Positions 34,982 to 45,591 of a stretch of DNA of 63,290 bases are shown piece after piece. The first letter of the stretch is position 1. Every line of letters begins with the position of its first letter. The stretch lies in contig JANXVZ010000046.1 in assembly GCA_025351405.1 (NCBI GenBank), positions 1-63,290 on the forward strand. The letters are read 5' to 3'. The DNA comes from Sphingomonadales bacterium (GTDB lineage: Bacteria; Pseudomonadota; Alphaproteobacteria; Sphingomonadales; Sphingomonadaceae). The notes beneath the pieces are model-generated. The model was given only the letters and a program-made list of their open reading frames with translations, made no database searches and was not told where the DNA came from. The position numbers were made by a program, and so were the translations under genes.

Positions 34982-36565
34982 TTATTCCTTCGCCAGCGCC
35001 TCGGCAATCAGCGCCCGGCTCTCGTCCAACCCGTAAAGGGCGATGAACGATCCCATCCGCGGCCCCTGCACCGATCCGATCAAGGTTTCGTATAGCGCCT
35101 TGAACCAGTCCCGCAGGTTAACGAAGCCGCCGGCCTTGCCCGCCTCGTAGACTTCGAACTGATAGGCTTCGGCATCGGCACCGGGGCCGACCCGGGCAAG
35201 GCGGGCATCGAGATCGGCGAGCGCTGCCGCTTCCTGTGCGGTCGGCGCGCGGCGGCGCAGGCCCGGGACGACGAAATCACGGGCATAGCGCGCTGCATGG
35301 TGCACCAGCCGGTCAAGCGCCGGATGCGTCGCCGGGCTGGCCCCCGGCGCATGGCGCGCCACATAGGACCACAGTTTTGCCGGATCGTCGGTCGCCGCCA
35401 CCGACGCTAGGTTGAGCAACAGCGAAAAACTGACTGGCAGATCGACCAGCGGCGGCTTGCCCTCATGGACATGGTGCACCGGGTTGCCCAGCCGCTGTTC
35501 GACCGGCTGCTCCGGATATTTCGCCAGGCTGTCGGCATAATCCTCGATGGCACGCGGGATGACATCGAAGTGCAGGCGCTTGGCCTTGCGCGGGCTCTGG
35601 AACATGTACAACGCCAGCGATTCCGGTGGGCCATAATCGAGCCATTGTTCGATGGTCAGGCCATTGCCCTTCGACTTCGATATCTTGGTGCCCTCTGCGT
35701 CAAGGAACAGTTCGTAATTGAACCCGGCCGGCGGCACCGCACCGAGGACGCGGGTAATGCGCCCCGACAACAGCACCGAATCGATCAGGTCCTTGCCCGC
35801 CATCTCATAGTCGACCCCCAGCGCCACCCAACGCATCGCCCAATCGACCTTCCACTGCAGCTTGCAATGGCCGCCGGTGACGGGAACCGTAACCGTTTCA
35901 CCGGTGTCGGGGTCGGCGTAGCCGATGGTGCCGGCGGCGACATCGCGCGCCACCAGAGGCACCTGCAGGACAACGCCGGTGCGCGGGCAGATCGGCAGGA
36001 ACGGCGAATAGGTGGCGCGTCGTTCCGGTCCCAATGTCGGCAGGATGACGGCAATGACATCGTCATAATGTGCCAGCACGGAGCGCAAGGTGGCATCGAA
36101 GCGTCCGGACTTGTAGCATTCGGTCGACGACAGGAACTCGTATTCAAAGCCGAAGCCATCGAGAAAGGCGCGCAACCTGGCATTGTTGTGCGCGCCAAAG
36201 CTGTCATGCGTGCCGAACGGGTCGGGGACCTGCGTCAACGGCTTGCCGAGGTTGGCGCGCAGCAATTCCGGATTGGGGATGCCATCCGGCACCTTGCGCA
36301 GGCCGTCCATGTCGTCTGAAAAGGCGATCAGCCGTGTCGGCACACCCGGTGCCAGCGTCTCGAACGCACGCCGCACCATCGTCGTGCGCACCACTTCGCC
36401 AAAGGTGCCGATATGCGGCAGTCCGGAGGGACCATAGCCGGTTTCGAAGATGACGCCGTGTGCCGGAAAGCCATCGGGATAGCGCGCCAGCAGCTTGCGC
36501 GCCTCCTCATAGGGCCAGGCCTTGTTATCGCCGGCAGCGGCGGTGAATTGTGTCGCGTTGCTCAT
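34982..36565 (-). CDS. lysK: lysyl-tRNA synthetase, class I
   Basis: A 527-residue class I enzyme that charges tRNA-Lys. The class I HIGH element appears as GLPHIGTFGE and the KMSKS element as KISKSKGNGLT; YGPSGLPHIGT and AMRWVALGVDYEMAGKDL are typical of LysRS-I. Class I LysRS is usual in alphaproteobacteria and archaea, while most other bacteria use the unrelated class II LysS. ATG at 36565, divergent from the helicase gene. Confidence 0.96.
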   Translation of the reverse strand: MSNATQFTAAAGDNKAWPYEEARKLLARYPDGFPAHGVIFETGYGPSGLPHIGTFGEVVRTTMVRRAFETLAPGVPTRLIAFSDDMDGLRKVPDGIPNPELLRANLGKPLTQVPDPFGTHDSFGAHNNARLRAFLDGFGFEYEFLSSTECYKSGRFDATLRSVLAHYDDVIAVILPTLGPERRATYSPFLPICPRTGVVLQVPLVARDVAAGTIGYADPDTGETVTVPVTGGHCKLQWKVDWAMRWVALGVDYEMAGKDLIDSVLLSGRITRVLGAVPPAGFNYELFLDAEGTKISKSKGNGLTIEQWLDYGPPESLALYMFQSPRKAKRLHFDVIPRAIEDYADSLAKYPEQPVEQRLGNPVHHVHEGKPPLVDLPVSFSLLLNLASVAATDDPAKLWSYVARHAPGASPATHPALDRLVHHAARYARDFVVPGLRRRAPTAQEAAALADLDARLARVGPGADAEAYQFEVYEAGKAGGFVNLRDWFKALYETLIGSVQGPRMGSFIALYGLDESRALIAEALAKE

Positions 36566-36648
36566 CTGTTCCGGTTAATCCTTAGCGCGATGGTTTGTGA
36601 CGAGGATATGGTGGCGATGCAAGCGGCCACCGCCGATGGCGGCGGCGG

Positions 36649-39420
36649 GTGACCGGCGACCATCCTGCCCTCGTCGCCACCCATGCCGGGGTGTGGGTGG
36701 CATCTCCTGACGGCGAAACCAGCGCCATTTCGCGCGGCGAAGCCCTGCGCCGTGCCGCCGATGCACCGCACCTGCTGATCAATGCCCCGATGGTCGCCAA
36801 CCGGCTGGGCTATCCGCAATTGTCGGGTCTCGACCTGCTCGAACTGTTCGCCTTCATCCATCCGGCGCGCTTTGCGGTGCCGACGCCCAACGGGCTCGCC
36901 ACGGCGCTCGGCATCGCGCCGCCTGCCGCCGACAGCGATGCCGGGTTCCTCGGACGGGCCGCCGCGGCATTGTTCGCCACCATCGATGACCCGAAATGGC
37001 GCGAACGCCATGGCGCCTGGGGCGTTTTGCAATCGCTGGCGCGCCACAACTGGTCCTGGGCCAGGCTGTTGCTCAGGCGCATTGCACGACCCGACCCGCC
37101 GGAACGGTCGCTGTTCACCAGCTTGCCGCGCTGGGAGGAAGCCGCGCCACGCGCCGCACCGCGCACTGTGGCGCTGACAATGCCGGAGGTGGACGATCGG
37201 CTCGACACGCTGCTTGGGCCAGCGTCGGAACGCCGCGATGGCCAACGTGCCTATGCCGAAGCCGTCGCCCATGCCTTTCAGCCGCGGCAGCGCGCCGGCG
37301 CCCCCAACATGGTGATCGCCGAAGCCGGCACCGGCATCGGCAAGACGCTGGGCTATCTGGCGCCCGCCAGCCAATGGGCGCAGGCCGCCGACGGCGCGGT
37401 GTGGCTGTCGACCTACACCAAGGCGCTGCAACGCCAGCTCGACCAGGAAGCGGCGCGCGCCTATCCGGACGTTGCCGAAAAGCGCCACAAGGTTGTCGTC
37501 CGCAAGGGCCGCGAAAACTATCTGTGCCTGCTCAATCTCGAAGACGCCGTGCAAGGTGGTTTCGCCAATCGCGGCGCGGTGTTCGCGCTGCTCGCGGTGC
37601 GCTGGGCCGAATACAGCCGTGATGGCGACATGGTCGGCGGCGACTTGCCGGGCTGGCTGCCGGGGCTGTTCGGCCGCAGCGGATTTTCGGGCCTCACCGA
37701 CCGGCGCGGCGAGTGCATCTATGCCGGCTGCCCGCACTATCGGTCGTGCTTCATCGAGCGGGCATCGCGCGCTTCCGCCGCCGCCGACCTCGTCATCGCC
37801 AATCATGCGCTGGTGATGGTCAACGCCGTGCGCGGCCGCGCCGAGGGTGCCGCGATGACGCGGATCGTCTTCGATGAAGGCCATCACCTGTTCGACGCCG
37901 CGGATGCGACCTTTGCCGTCGAACTGACGGGGCGCGAGTCGATCGAGTTGCGCCACTGGCTGCTGGGGCCCGACCGCGCGACGCGGGGTCGCCGCCGCGG
38001 GCTGGCGGCGCGCCTTGCCGATATCGCCGGCTATGACGACGATGGCGCCGCGTTGATCGAGCGGATCGCGGCCGCGGCCCGGATATTGCCGTCGGAAGGC
38101 TGGCTAGGTCGGCTGGCGGCGGGTGAGGCCGATGGCCCCATGGAGGTGTTGCTCGCCGCCGTCCGCGGACAGGTCCAGGCACGGGCGGAGGAACGCGCCG
38201 AAACACGCTCGGAATCACGGGGTGACACCGGCTATACGCTCGAAACCGAAGTCGCCGAGGTGCTGCCCGCCGTCATCGACGCAGCCGGTGCCGCCGCCGC
38301 CGCTCTCGCCCGGCTTGCCCAGCCGATGGCGGCGCTGGAAGCACGGCTTGCCGGCATCCTCGACGATCCGCCGGACTGGCTCGACGTGGCGGGCCGCGCC
38401 CGCGTCGAGGGTGCCGCCGCCGGGTTGCGGCTGCGCGCCGAGCTCATCGCGGCATGGACGTCGCTGTTGGCCCGATTGGGCGGCGCCGTCGACCCGGCCT
38501 TCGTCGACTGGTTCGCGGTCACCCGCATCGAAGGTCGCGAGCTCGATATCGGCATCAATCGCCGCTGGCTCGATCCGATGCGGCCCTTCGCGCGTGCCGT
38601 GCTCGAACCGGCGCATGGCGTGCTGGTGACCTCCGCAACGCTGCGAACCCATGGCGACGATGATTGGCAAGATGCCGATCGCCGCACCGGCGCCGAGTAT
38701 CTGCAACTGCCGCCCCGGCATTTCGCCGTCGCCAGCCCGTTCGACTATGCTGCCAACGCCCGCGTCCTCATCGTCACCGATGTGAAACGCGGTGATATCG
38801 CCGCGCTGGCACATGCCTATCGGAGCCTTGTCGAAGCTGCGGGGGGCGGGACTCTCGGGCTGTTTACCGCCATCAGCCGGCTAAAGGCAGTCAACGCGCG
38901 GATTGCCGACCCGCTGGCGCGCTCCGGACTGCCGCTGTATGCGCAGCACGTCGATCCGATCGATACGGGCACCCTTGTCGACATCTTTCGCGCCGAACCG
39001 CGCGCTTCGCTGCTGGGTACCGATGCCTTGCGTGACGGCGTCGACGTGCCCGGCGCCTCGCTGCGCCTCGTGGTGATGGAGGGGGTGCCGTGGCCGCGAC
39101 CAACGGTTCTCCATGCCGCACGGCGGGGCGCCAGCCGGGAGGCCGGGGGCGGTACCGCCTATGACGACCGGGTGACGATGGGCCGGCTGGCACAGGCCTT
39201 TGGCCGCCTGATCCGCCGTGCCGACGACAGAGGGACATTTGTGCTGATCGGCCCCGCTGTCCCCTCGCGCCTGCACGCCGCCTTTCCACCCGGGACGCCA
39301 ATCGACCGCGTCGGACTCGATGCCGCGGTGGCAATCGTCGCTGGGCGCGATGGCGGCTTTACGCCGTCGCCGGCGCCCGGCAATGGTGGCGAAACGACCA
39401 TGGCTAGGGAGGCCGGGTGA
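36649..39420 (+). CDS. DinG/XPD-family ATP-dependent DNA helicase
   Basis: A 923-residue superfamily 2 helicase. Walker A is EAGTGIGKT (Lys232) and the DEAH box is VFDEGHH. Four cysteines between them (YLCLLN, RGECIYAGCPHYRSCF) are placed to bind a 4Fe-4S cluster as in DinG and XPD. Motif VI appears as AQAFGRLIRRADDRG. The first 190 residues (LLINAPMVANRLGYPQLSG, VPTPNGLATALG) form an extra domain seen in sphingomonad homologues. It probably unwinds forked or R-loop DNA. GTG start; its stop overlaps the next gene (GTGA). Confidence 0.92.
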   Translation: MTGDHPALVATHAGVWVASPDGETSAISRGEALRRAADAPHLLINAPMVANRLGYPQLSGLDLLELFAFIHPARFAVPTPNGLATALGIAPPAADSDAGFLGRAAAALFATIDDPKWRERHGAWGVLQSLARHNWSWARLLLRRIARPDPPERSLFTSLPRWEEAAPRAAPRTVALTMPEVDDRLDTLLGPASERRDGQRAYAEAVAHAFQPRQRAGAPNMVIAEAGTGIGKTLGYLAPASQWAQAADGAVWLSTYTKALQRQLDQEAARAYPDVAEKRHKVVVRKGRENYLCLLNLEDAVQGGFANRGAVFALLAVRWAEYSRDGDMVGGDLPGWLPGLFGRSGFSGLTDRRGECIYAGCPHYRSCFIERASRASAAADLVIANHALVMVNAVRGRAEGAAMTRIVFDEGHHLFDAADATFAVELTGRESIELRHWLLGPDRATRGRRRGLAARLADIAGYDDDGAALIERIAAAARILPSEGWLGRLAAGEADGPMEVLLAAVRGQVQARAEERAETRSESRGDTGYTLETEVAEVLPAVIDAAGAAAAALARLAQPMAALEARLAGILDDPPDWLDVAGRARVEGAAAGLRLRAELIAAWTSLLARLGGAVDPAFVDWFAVTRIEGRELDIGINRRWLDPMRPFARAVLEPAHGVLVTSATLRTHGDDDWQDADRRTGAEYLQLPPRHFAVASPFDYAANARVLIVTDVKRGDIAALAHAYRSLVEAAGGGTLGLFTAISRLKAVNARIADPLARSGLPLYAQHVDPIDTGTLVDIFRAEPRASLLGTDALRDGVDVPGASLRLVVMEGVPWPRPTVLHAARRGASREAGGGTAYDDRVTMGRLAQAFGRLIRRADDRGTFVLIGPAVPSRLHAAFPPGTPIDRVGLDAAVAIVAGRDGGFTPSPAPGNGGETTMAREAG

Positions 39421-39965
39421 AGACCCTTACCCTGTTGCGACACGCGAAATCGGGCTGGGACGACCCGCTGCTGCGGGATTTCGACCGGCCGCTCAACGAT
39501 CGCGGCCGCCGTGCCGCCGTTACTATCGGCAAGTGGCTGCGCAGCGCCCGGCGCCAGGGTGTGATGCCCGATTTCGACCTCGTCAGCGCCTCACCCGCTG
39601 TCCGCGTGCGCCAGACCATCGACGGTGTCGAGGACGGCCTCGGCAGCCGGCTGGCACCGCTATACGATGCACGGATCTACCTTTCGTCATCGGCCACGCT
39701 GGTCGAGCTCGTCGCCGGCTTTGCCGATCACCATGTCAACGCGCTGCTCGTCGGCCACAACCCCGGCCTTGAAGACCTGTTGCTGGAACTGGTGCCACCC
39801 GGCCCCGGGCTGCGTGCCGAAGCCGAACTCAAATACCCGACCGCCACCTTGGCGCGGCTCGATCTCGATATCGAACGCTGGGCCCAGGTCGATGGCGGCC
39901 GCGCGCAACTGGCGCACTTCATCCGGCCGCGCGACCTCGACCCCTCGCTCGGCCCCGACGACTAA
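39417..39965 (+). CDS. SixA-type histidine phosphatase
   Basis: A 182-residue phosphatase of the histidine phosphatase superfamily. The catalytic RHA motif is in LLRHAKSGWDD; NDRGRRAA and LLVGHNPGLEDL carry the remaining active-site residues. The short SixA form can dephosphorylate phosphohistidine proteins, but the target here is unknown. It starts with GTG inside the stop of the helicase gene. Confidence 0.92.
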   Translation: MKTLTLLRHAKSGWDDPLLRDFDRPLNDRGRRAAVTIGKWLRSARRQGVMPDFDLVSASPAVRVRQTIDGVEDGLGSRLAPLYDARIYLSSSATLVELVAGFADHHVNALLVGHNPGLEDLLLELVPPGPGLRAEAELKYPTATLARLDLDIERWAQVDGGRAQLAHFIRPRDLDPSLGPDD

Positions 39966-40126
39966 GACCGGGTGCGGATTGTTCGAATTCGACCGGCGCA
40001 GTATCGGCCATCGACCCTTGACGCCGAATTCTCCCTGGCGTGCGCACATCCTGCAGCCACCACGGTCCGGATCGTTCGGACGGTTGCCATCACGGCAAGC
40101 ACCATGTAGCTGGAGGCGCTCCAAAA

Positions 40127-40132
40127 TATAAT
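40127..40132 (+). promoter_or_regulatory. -10 promoter element of the acyltransferase gene
   Basis: A perfect TATAAT in the AT-richer 250-bp gap before the acyltransferase gene. No good -35 box is found at 16 to 18 bases upstream, so it would need an activator or be a weak promoter. Confidence 0.4.
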
Positions 40133-40216
40133 GAACTCGATACGGATGCAAACCGTTTTTCTCGCTTCTGCAGAAAAAACAAGTTGCCTGATCAGGATTG
40201 TAAGATACCGCTTGCC

Positions 40217-41329
40217 GTGTTGCAAAAGAAGTTTCTTTGTCTTGACGCAATGCGCGGAGTCGCGGCCGTTGTGGTCCTGGTATGGCATGCTCGGGCATTA
40301 TTCGGATATGCGCCCGCGAGCGGCTATCTTGCCGTTGATTTGTTCTTTGCGCTCAGCGGCTTCGTCATCGCGCACGCATACGATGGCCGCTTCGACAAGG
40401 GCCTGACGACGCCTGCCTTCATGCGTCTGCGGATGATTCGTTTCTACCCGCTATATGGTTTGGGCGTGGCGATCATGGCGGCAGGCCTTGTCGGAGCCAT
40501 GCTGTTGCACGCCCATACCAATTGGACCCCCGGCCGGCTGTCCACCGCGCTTGCGTTCAACCTGGCGTTCGTTCCCGTGCTGCCGTCGCTGGCCGTCGAC
40601 GGCAACCTGTATCCGCTTGATCCGCCTGCCTGGTCACTGGGGCTGGAAATTCTGGTAAACATTGCGTTTGCAGTTTCGTGGCGCGCGTTTGCCGGGACCC
40701 GCGCCCTTTTCATCATCGTGGCGCTGTCGCTGGCCATGCTGGTGGCAACAGCCAATGGGTACGGCAGCCTGAATGTCGGGGTCGACTGGCATGGGTTTGC
40801 CGGCAGCCTCGCACGTGTCAGTTATTCGTTCTTCGTCGGCGTGCTGATCATGCGGCTGAAGCGCGCCCAGGGCCCCGTGCCCATGCAATCCCATCCGGTT
40901 GCCCTTGTTGTCGTCATCATCGCGTTGGTTGCGGTCTTGTCCGTGCCCGTTGCCGGTGCGTGGCGCGTGCCGTTCGATCTTGTGGCAGTGTCAGTGGGTT
41001 TCCCCTGCCTGATCCTGATGGCTTCAACGGTGGAGCCACACCGGCGCCTGGCGCCCGCCTTCGAGCGGTTCGGCAGCGCGTCATACGCGATTTACGCGCT
41101 GCACGTCCCGCTGCTTGCCCTGGCTTCGGGCGTGCTGGCCAGGCTGGCGTACAAGGGCGGCGACTCCTCGGGCACCATGGTCGGGCTGGCGTTCGCTGTA
41201 TTCGTGGTGATGTTCGCGATTGTTGCCGACAGGTTTTATGACCTGCCCGTCAGGCGTCACCTGGTCGAGGCGGTGCTTTCGCTCGGCCGCAAATATCGCA
41301 AGCTCCGAAACCAGCGCCAGGGTGGCTGA
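40217..41329 (+). CDS. acyltransferase family 3 membrane protein
   Basis: A polytopic inner-membrane O-acyltransferase of about 370 residues. LDAMRGVAAVVVLVWHARALFG contains the conserved start region and catalytic-type His; SGYLAVDLFFALSGFVIAHAYDGR and FMRLRMIRFYPLYGLG follow, then about ten membrane helices and LHVPLLALASG near the end. Such enzymes acetylate or acylate envelope sugars. The start is uncertain: GTG at 40217 is used, TTG at 40220 or further upstream also possible. Codons are less GC-biased than the neighbours, hinting at transfer. A tandem repeat covers its stop. Confidence 0.86.
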   Translation: MLQKKFLCLDAMRGVAAVVVLVWHARALFGYAPASGYLAVDLFFALSGFVIAHAYDGRFDKGLTTPAFMRLRMIRFYPLYGLGVAIMAAGLVGAMLLHAHTNWTPGRLSTALAFNLAFVPVLPSLAVDGNLYPLDPPAWSLGLEILVNIAFAVSWRAFAGTRALFIIVALSLAMLVATANGYGSLNVGVDWHGFAGSLARVSYSFFVGVLIMRLKRAQGPVPMQSHPVALVVVIIALVAVLSVPVAGAWRVPFDLVAVSVGFPCLILMASTVEPHRRLAPAFERFGSASYAIYALHVPLLALASGVLARLAYKGGDSSGTMVGLAFAVFVVMFAIVADRFYDLPVRRHLVEAVLSLGRKYRKLRNQRQGG

Positions 41330-41361
41330 CGAGGGGTGGCTGAGGCGGGGTGGCTGGGGAG
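41320..41361 (+). repeat. 14-bp tandem repeat overlapping a stop codon
   Basis: Three copies of GGGTGGCTG at 41320, 41334 and 41348, each with five similar bases after it. The first holds the last codons and the TGA stop of the acyltransferase gene. It resembles the 15-bp repeat at 10391 in that a stop-codon segment has been duplicated. Confidence 0.8.
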
Positions 41362-41399
41362 GGGCGACCGCAGAGGCGCCGGGCCACGGCCGCCCGCCA

Positions 41400-42989
41400 T
41401 CAATGCCGAAAATGCCGCATTCCGGTGAACACCATTGCCAGCCCACGCTCGTCCGCAGCCGCGATGACCTCGGCGTCGCGGATCGATCCACCCGGCTGGA
41501 TGACGGCAGTGGCACCGGCTTCCGCTGCCGTGACCAGGCCATCGGCAAAGGGAAAAAACGCGTCGGATGCGACGGCGCTGCCGATGGTGCGGGATTGTGA
41601 CCACCCGGCAGTCTTTGCGGCATCGCTGGCCTTCAAGGCCGCGATGCGGGTCGAATCGACACGGCTCATCTGGCCGGCGCCGATGCCCGCCGTACTGCCG
41701 CCCCTCGCATAGACGATGGCGTTGGACTTGACGTGGCGGGCCACTGTCCAGGCCAGCATCATGTCCGCCCATTCGGCCTCGGTAGGCGCGCGCTTGGTCA
41801 CCAGCTTGCACGCGCTGCGGCCGACAAAGCCATTGTCCCGCGATTGGACAAGCGTTCCGCCGCCGATCTGCTTGAGCACCAGCCCGGTCCGGCGCGGATC
41901 GGGCAAGCTGCCGGTCAGCAGCAGGCGCAGGTTCTTTTTCGCGGCGAACACTGCCAGCGCCGCGGCATCGGCATCGGGCGCGATGACGACTTCGGTGAAG
42001 ATGCCGGCGATGGCTTCGGCGGTGGGCCCATCGAGCGTGCGGTTGAGGGCGATGATGCCGCCGAACGCCGATGTGCGGTCGCAATCGAAGGCGGCGACAT
42101 AGGCCTCGGCCAGGGTTGCGCCAATCGCGACGCCGCACGGGTTGGCGTGCTTGATGATGGCACAGGCGGGCGGTCCATCAGCGAACTCCGCGATAAGCTC
42201 GAGAGCGCCATCGGCATCGTTCAAATTGTTGTAGCTCAGCGCCTTGCCCTGGACCTGGCGCGCCGCGGCGATGCCGCTTGGACCCGTTTGCGGCAAATAC
42301 AGCGCCGCCTGCTGGTGCGGGTTCTCGCCATAGCGCAAGGCCGTGCTGCGGGTCAGCGCCAGCGGCAGGATGGCGGGAAAATCTTCGCCCTGATCGGCGA
42401 AGGCGAACCAGCTCGCCACAGCTGCATCATAGGCGGCGGTATGGGCAAAGGCAGCCGCGGCTAGCCGCTTGCGAAGTGCCAGCGTCGTCGCGCCGGCATC
42501 GGCATCGAGCGCCGCAACAAGCTCGTCATACTGGGACGGATCGGTCAGCACCGCCACGGCGCCGTGGTTCTTGGCCGCGGAACGCACCATCGCCGGTCCT
42601 CCGATATCGATATTTTCGATGATCTCGTCGCGGCCGGCGCCCTTGGTCACGGTTGCGGCGAAGGGGTAGAGGTTGATGACGGCGAGGTCGATTGCGGCGA
42701 TACCGTTGTCGCGCATGGCAGCGACATGTGCCGCGTCGTCACGCAGCGCCAGCAGGCCGCCATGGACGCGGGGGTGGAGCGTCTTGACTCGCCCGTCCAT
42801 CATTTCGGGGCTGCCCGTCAGTTCCGCGACGTCAAGGACGGTGTGGCCATAACCGCGCAGCGCCGTCGCAGTGCCGCCGGTGGAGACCAGCTCGACACCA
42901 TGGCGAACCAGCGCTGCGGACAGCGCCTCGAGGCCGCTCTTGTCGCTGACCGAGATCAACGCGCGGGTGATTTTGACGATATCCGACAT
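41400..42989 (-). CDS. purH: bifunctional AICAR transformylase / IMP cyclohydrolase
   Basis: A 529-residue enzyme for the last two steps of IMP synthesis. The N-terminal cyclohydrolase begins [12 protein letters not shown] and has ELVSTGGTA and [13 protein letters not shown]; the transformylase has [12 protein letters not shown], the catalytic [11 protein letters not shown] and [13 protein letters not shown] at 42989 overlaps the stop of the heparinase-like gene by one base (TAATG), so rpe, the heparinase-like gene and purH form one transcript. Confidence 0.96.
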   Translation of the reverse strand: MSDIVKITRALISVSDKSGLEALSAALVRHGVELVSTGGTATALRGYGHTVLDVAELTGSPEMMDGRVKTLHPRVHGGLLALRDDAAHVAAMRDNGIAAIDLAVINLYPFAATVTKGAGRDEIIENIDIGGPAMVRSAAKNHGAVAVLTDPSQYDELVAALDADAGATTLALRKRLAAAAFAHTAAYDAAVASWFAFADQGEDFPAILPLALTRSTALRYGENPHQQAALYLPQTGPSGIAAARQVQGKALSYNNLNDADGALELIAEFADGPPACAIIKHANPCGVAIGATLAEAYVAAFDCDRTSAFGGIIALNRTLDGPTAEAIAGIFTEVVIAPDADAAALAVFAAKKNLRLLLTGSLPDPRRTGLVLKQIGGGTLVQSRDNGFVGRSACKLVTKRAPTEAEWADMMLAWTVARHVKSNAIVYARGGSTAGIGAGQMSRVDSTRIAALKASDAAKTAGWSQSRTIGSAVASDAFFPFADGLVTAAEAGATAVIQPGGSIRDAEVIAAADERGLAMVFTGMRHFRH

Positions 42990-44812
42990 TATTTTCCTGT
43001 GCGTTTGAAGCTCCAGGCGAGACTGGCGCTTGCCTTGGCAGTGCGGCCGGAGGCGACCAGCTGCTGGGTCTTGTGAAGGGTGCCGGCGGGATCCACCCAC
43101 AACGACGGTTCGATGGCGACCTGTGCGCCGCGAATCTTGAATGCCCAGGCCTTGCCGCCCTGCGGCAGCTTGAGCAAGGCACCGGCCCCGTCGGCAGTCG
43201 GTGTCGCTGCAACGCCGGGGCCAAGGTGAAAGCGCAACGCGAAATCGCGGTCGCTGCGACGGGCAAGGGCGCCCTTTGCTGCGGGCTCGATACTGTCTTC
43301 GCCGCGCAGGTCCTGGCCATCGGCGGCAAGGAACAGCCGGCGCCGCACCAGCACGCCAAAGCGCTTGGCATATCCGTCGTGGCTGGCTTCAAGCCATTGA
43401 CCCTGCTCGCTTTCGCGAACTTGGGCGATGACTTCCTCGACGCCGAGGCCCAAGGCGCCATCGCCATTGGCAGCGTCACGGATGCGGGTCGAATTCGTGT
43501 CGGCGATGATGAGCGTCGAATGGGCGGCAGTGGTGCGCAGACCGACCGCCAGCGGCGGAGCCAGCGGCGTCGCCAACCCGCGCGTGCCGCCGCAATTGGT
43601 CACCAGCCGGTCCGGCCCGTCGCTGAATTCAAAGGCCAGTGTCGACGCATGGCCCCCGGCCGCAACCCGCGCCAGCGGTGGCGGGCCTGCATCGACAACC
43701 ACCATGGTGCGGCCCGCCGAGAGGCGATGATACCCCGACCAGCGACCGCCGCGCACCAGCGCCGCACCCGTGGCAGCGCGCTGGCTGAGACGCGCCAGCG
43801 AATCGCGGGCGATGGCGGCGCCGCCATGCCACGCACCGATCAGGCCGTCGCCAAGCGCCAGGCCGCGCAGGCTTGGCACCAGCCGCGCCAGTGTTTCGGC
43901 AAACAGCAATGGCGGCCGCGCATCGATCGCAACCGACGCCGATGCCGCAAACGCCAGCAACTCTGCCAGCTCCAGGCCGTCGACCGGGGCGCGCGTGGCG
44001 ATGCCGCCATCGGGCAGGACCAGCGCCGGCAGCAGCCGCTCAAGGCCCTGCAGAGCGGCGCTGGCCCGGGCATCGCCACCCGGGATCAGCAGCCCGGCAG
44101 CGAACAACCCGGCAAGGGCGTGGGCGCGCGCCATGCCATCGGGCAGCCGGAAGGCGGCACGATCGAGGTGCCGCGCCCAGGTCGCGATCGCACTCAGCAC
44201 GGCAGAACGATACACCTGGTCCGATGATGACAGGATCAGCGGCGCGTGGCCGAATGCCATCATCAGGCGGCGCCCGGTGACATCCGCCCGCCAGGCCTGC
44301 GGCTCGTAGTTTTCATGGGCTGCCAGCCACCGCGCCACCAGGGGTTCGGCGACGGCGGCGGCAGCCTTGCGATCGGGCGCAACGGCGGCAAGATCGCGGA
44401 GCCATTGCCAGCCATTGGCCCAGTCCCGCCACCCCGCCGCATGGCCGGGCGCGGCAAAGTCGATATCGCGGGTCATCACCGTTTGCCCGGCATGGACCAG
44501 CCGCCCGGCCATCAACCGCTCCCCGACCTGGATGTCACCGGGCACCGGATCCTCCGGAACGCCGAGCAGCTTCAGTGGATAGCGACCGCGCAACCGCATG
44601 CGATGGACCGGGGTCTTGTACAACGACGCGCTGAGCCGCGCCGCCAGCCTTTCGGCGAGCGACAAACCGCGATCGCCGCTGATGCGCACCAGCCGTCCCT
44701 CTGGCTCGGCATCGTCGAACAGGGGCATCGGCGCGGTCGCTTCGGTCGCCGCCTCGCTATCGGACTGCGATCTGGGCTGCGGTGTTGTTTGCGGCTGGGC
44801 ATTGCGGCTCAT
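42989..44812 (-). CDS. heparinase II/III family protein
   Basis: A 607-residue protein with an N-terminal alpha/alpha toroid (about 90-330) and a C-terminal beta domain of the heparinase II/III type; [39 protein letters not shown] and [17 protein letters not shown] are family blocks. No signal peptide is visible. Real heparin or ulvan is an unlikely substrate in this setting between rpe and purH, a gene order common in sphingomonads; an envelope polysaccharide role is inferred. Its start overlaps the rpe stop (ATGA). Confidence 0.88.
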   Translation of the reverse strand: MSRNAQPQTTPQPRSQSDSEAATEATAPMPLFDDAEPEGRLVRISGDRGLSLAERLAARLSASLYKTPVHRMRLRGRYPLKLLGVPEDPVPGDIQVGERLMAGRLVHAGQTVMTRDIDFAAPGHAAGWRDWANGWQWLRDLAAVAPDRKAAAAVAEPLVARWLAAHENYEPQAWRADVTGRRLMMAFGHAPLILSSSDQVYRSAVLSAIATWARHLDRAAFRLPDGMARAHALAGLFAAGLLIPGGDARASAALQGLERLLPALVLPDGGIATRAPVDGLELAELLAFAASASVAIDARPPLLFAETLARLVPSLRGLALGDGLIGAWHGGAAIARDSLARLSQRAATGAALVRGGRWSGYHRLSAGRTMVVVDAGPPPLARVAAGGHASTLAFEFSDGPDRLVTNCGGTRGLATPLAPPLAVGLRTTAAHSTLIIADTNSTRIRDAANGDGALGLGVEEVIAQVRESEQGQWLEASHDGYAKRFGVLVRRRLFLAADGQDLRGEDSIEPAAKGALARRSDRDFALRFHLGPGVAATPTADGAGALLKLPQGGKAWAFKIRGAQVAIEPSLWVDPAGTLHKTQQLVASGRTAKASASLAWSFKRTGK

Positions 44813-45480
44813 GCTGTGGCGCCGCCCCTGATCGCGGCGATGTTGGCGGCGTAAAGACCGGCGCCGCCGCGGAAGGTGGCGGTCCCGGCGACCAGAACAT
44901 CGGCGCCGGCGGAAATCGCCGCCCGCGCGGTGACGGCGTCGATTCCGCCATCGACTTCAAGGTCGATGACCTTGCCGGTCTTGTCGATCAGCTTGCGGAT
45001 CGCTTCGATCTTGCGAAGCTGGCTATCGATGAAGCTCTGGCCGCCGAACCCCGGGTTGACGCTCATGACCAGCACCAGGTCGATATCGTCGATGAGATAA
45101 TCGAGCATCTTGGCCGGGGTGCCGGGGTTGAGGGAGATGCCGGCCTTCTTGCCGAGCCCCTTTATGCGCTGGATCGACCGGTGGATATGCGGTCCGGCCT
45201 CTGGATGGACGGTCAGGATGTCGGCACCGGCCTCCGCAAAGGCATCGAGAAAGGGATCCGCCGGCGAAATCATCAGATGGACGTCCATCACCAGCGTCGT
45301 GTGAGGCCGGAGCGCCTTCACCACCATCGGGCCGATGGTGATATTGGGCACGAAATGCCCGTCCATGACATCGACATGGACATAATCTGCGCCCGCCGCC
45401 TCGATGGCGCGGACTTCTTCACCCAGGCGGGCGAAATCAGCCGAAAGAATTGACGGCGCGATACGGACAGGTCGCTGCAT
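44809..45480 (-). CDS. rpe: ribulose-phosphate 3-epimerase
   Basis: A 223-residue TIM-barrel enzyme of the pentose phosphate pathway. [40 protein letters not shown] and [13 protein letters not shown] provide the metal ligands and phosphate site. First gene of the rpe-heparinase-purH run. Confidence 0.96.
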   Translation of the reverse strand: MQRPVRIAPSILSADFARLGEEVRAIEAAGADYVHVDVMDGHFVPNITIGPMVVKALRPHTTLVMDVHLMISPADPFLDAFAEAGADILTVHPEAGPHIHRSIQRIKGLGKKAGISLNPGTPAKMLDYLIDDIDLVLVMSVNPGFGGQSFIDSQLRKIEAIRKLIDKTGKVIDLEVDGGIDAVTARAAISAGADVLVAGTATFRGGAGLYAANIAAIRGGATA

Positions 45481-45538
45481 CGCGATGCTCTAGCAGGGGT
45501 ATGCCTTCGCCGAAAGCGCCGAGTCGTCGCCAAAACGA

Positions 45539-45573
45539 AAAGGGCGCGTCCCTTGCCCAGGAACGCGCCCTTT
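45539..45573 (-). terminator. rho-independent terminator of the PEP-CTERM gene
   Basis: Perfect 11-bp arms AAAGGGCGCGT (45539-45549) and ACGCGCCCTTT (45563-45573) with a 13-base loop, just downstream of the PEP-CTERM stop on the minus strand and followed there by CGTTTTGG. Confidence 0.85.
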
Positions 45574-45591
45574 CGTGACGAACCGAGAGAT

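Noticed and set aside
36562-37956. A 464-codon minus-strand frame continuing past lysK.
   Set aside because: Antisense of the helicase gene, whose Walker A and Fe-S cysteines are clear.
42989-44812. A glycosaminoglycan-degrading heparinase.
   Set aside because: No signal peptide and housekeeping neighbours (rpe, purH); only family membership is supported, not the substrate.
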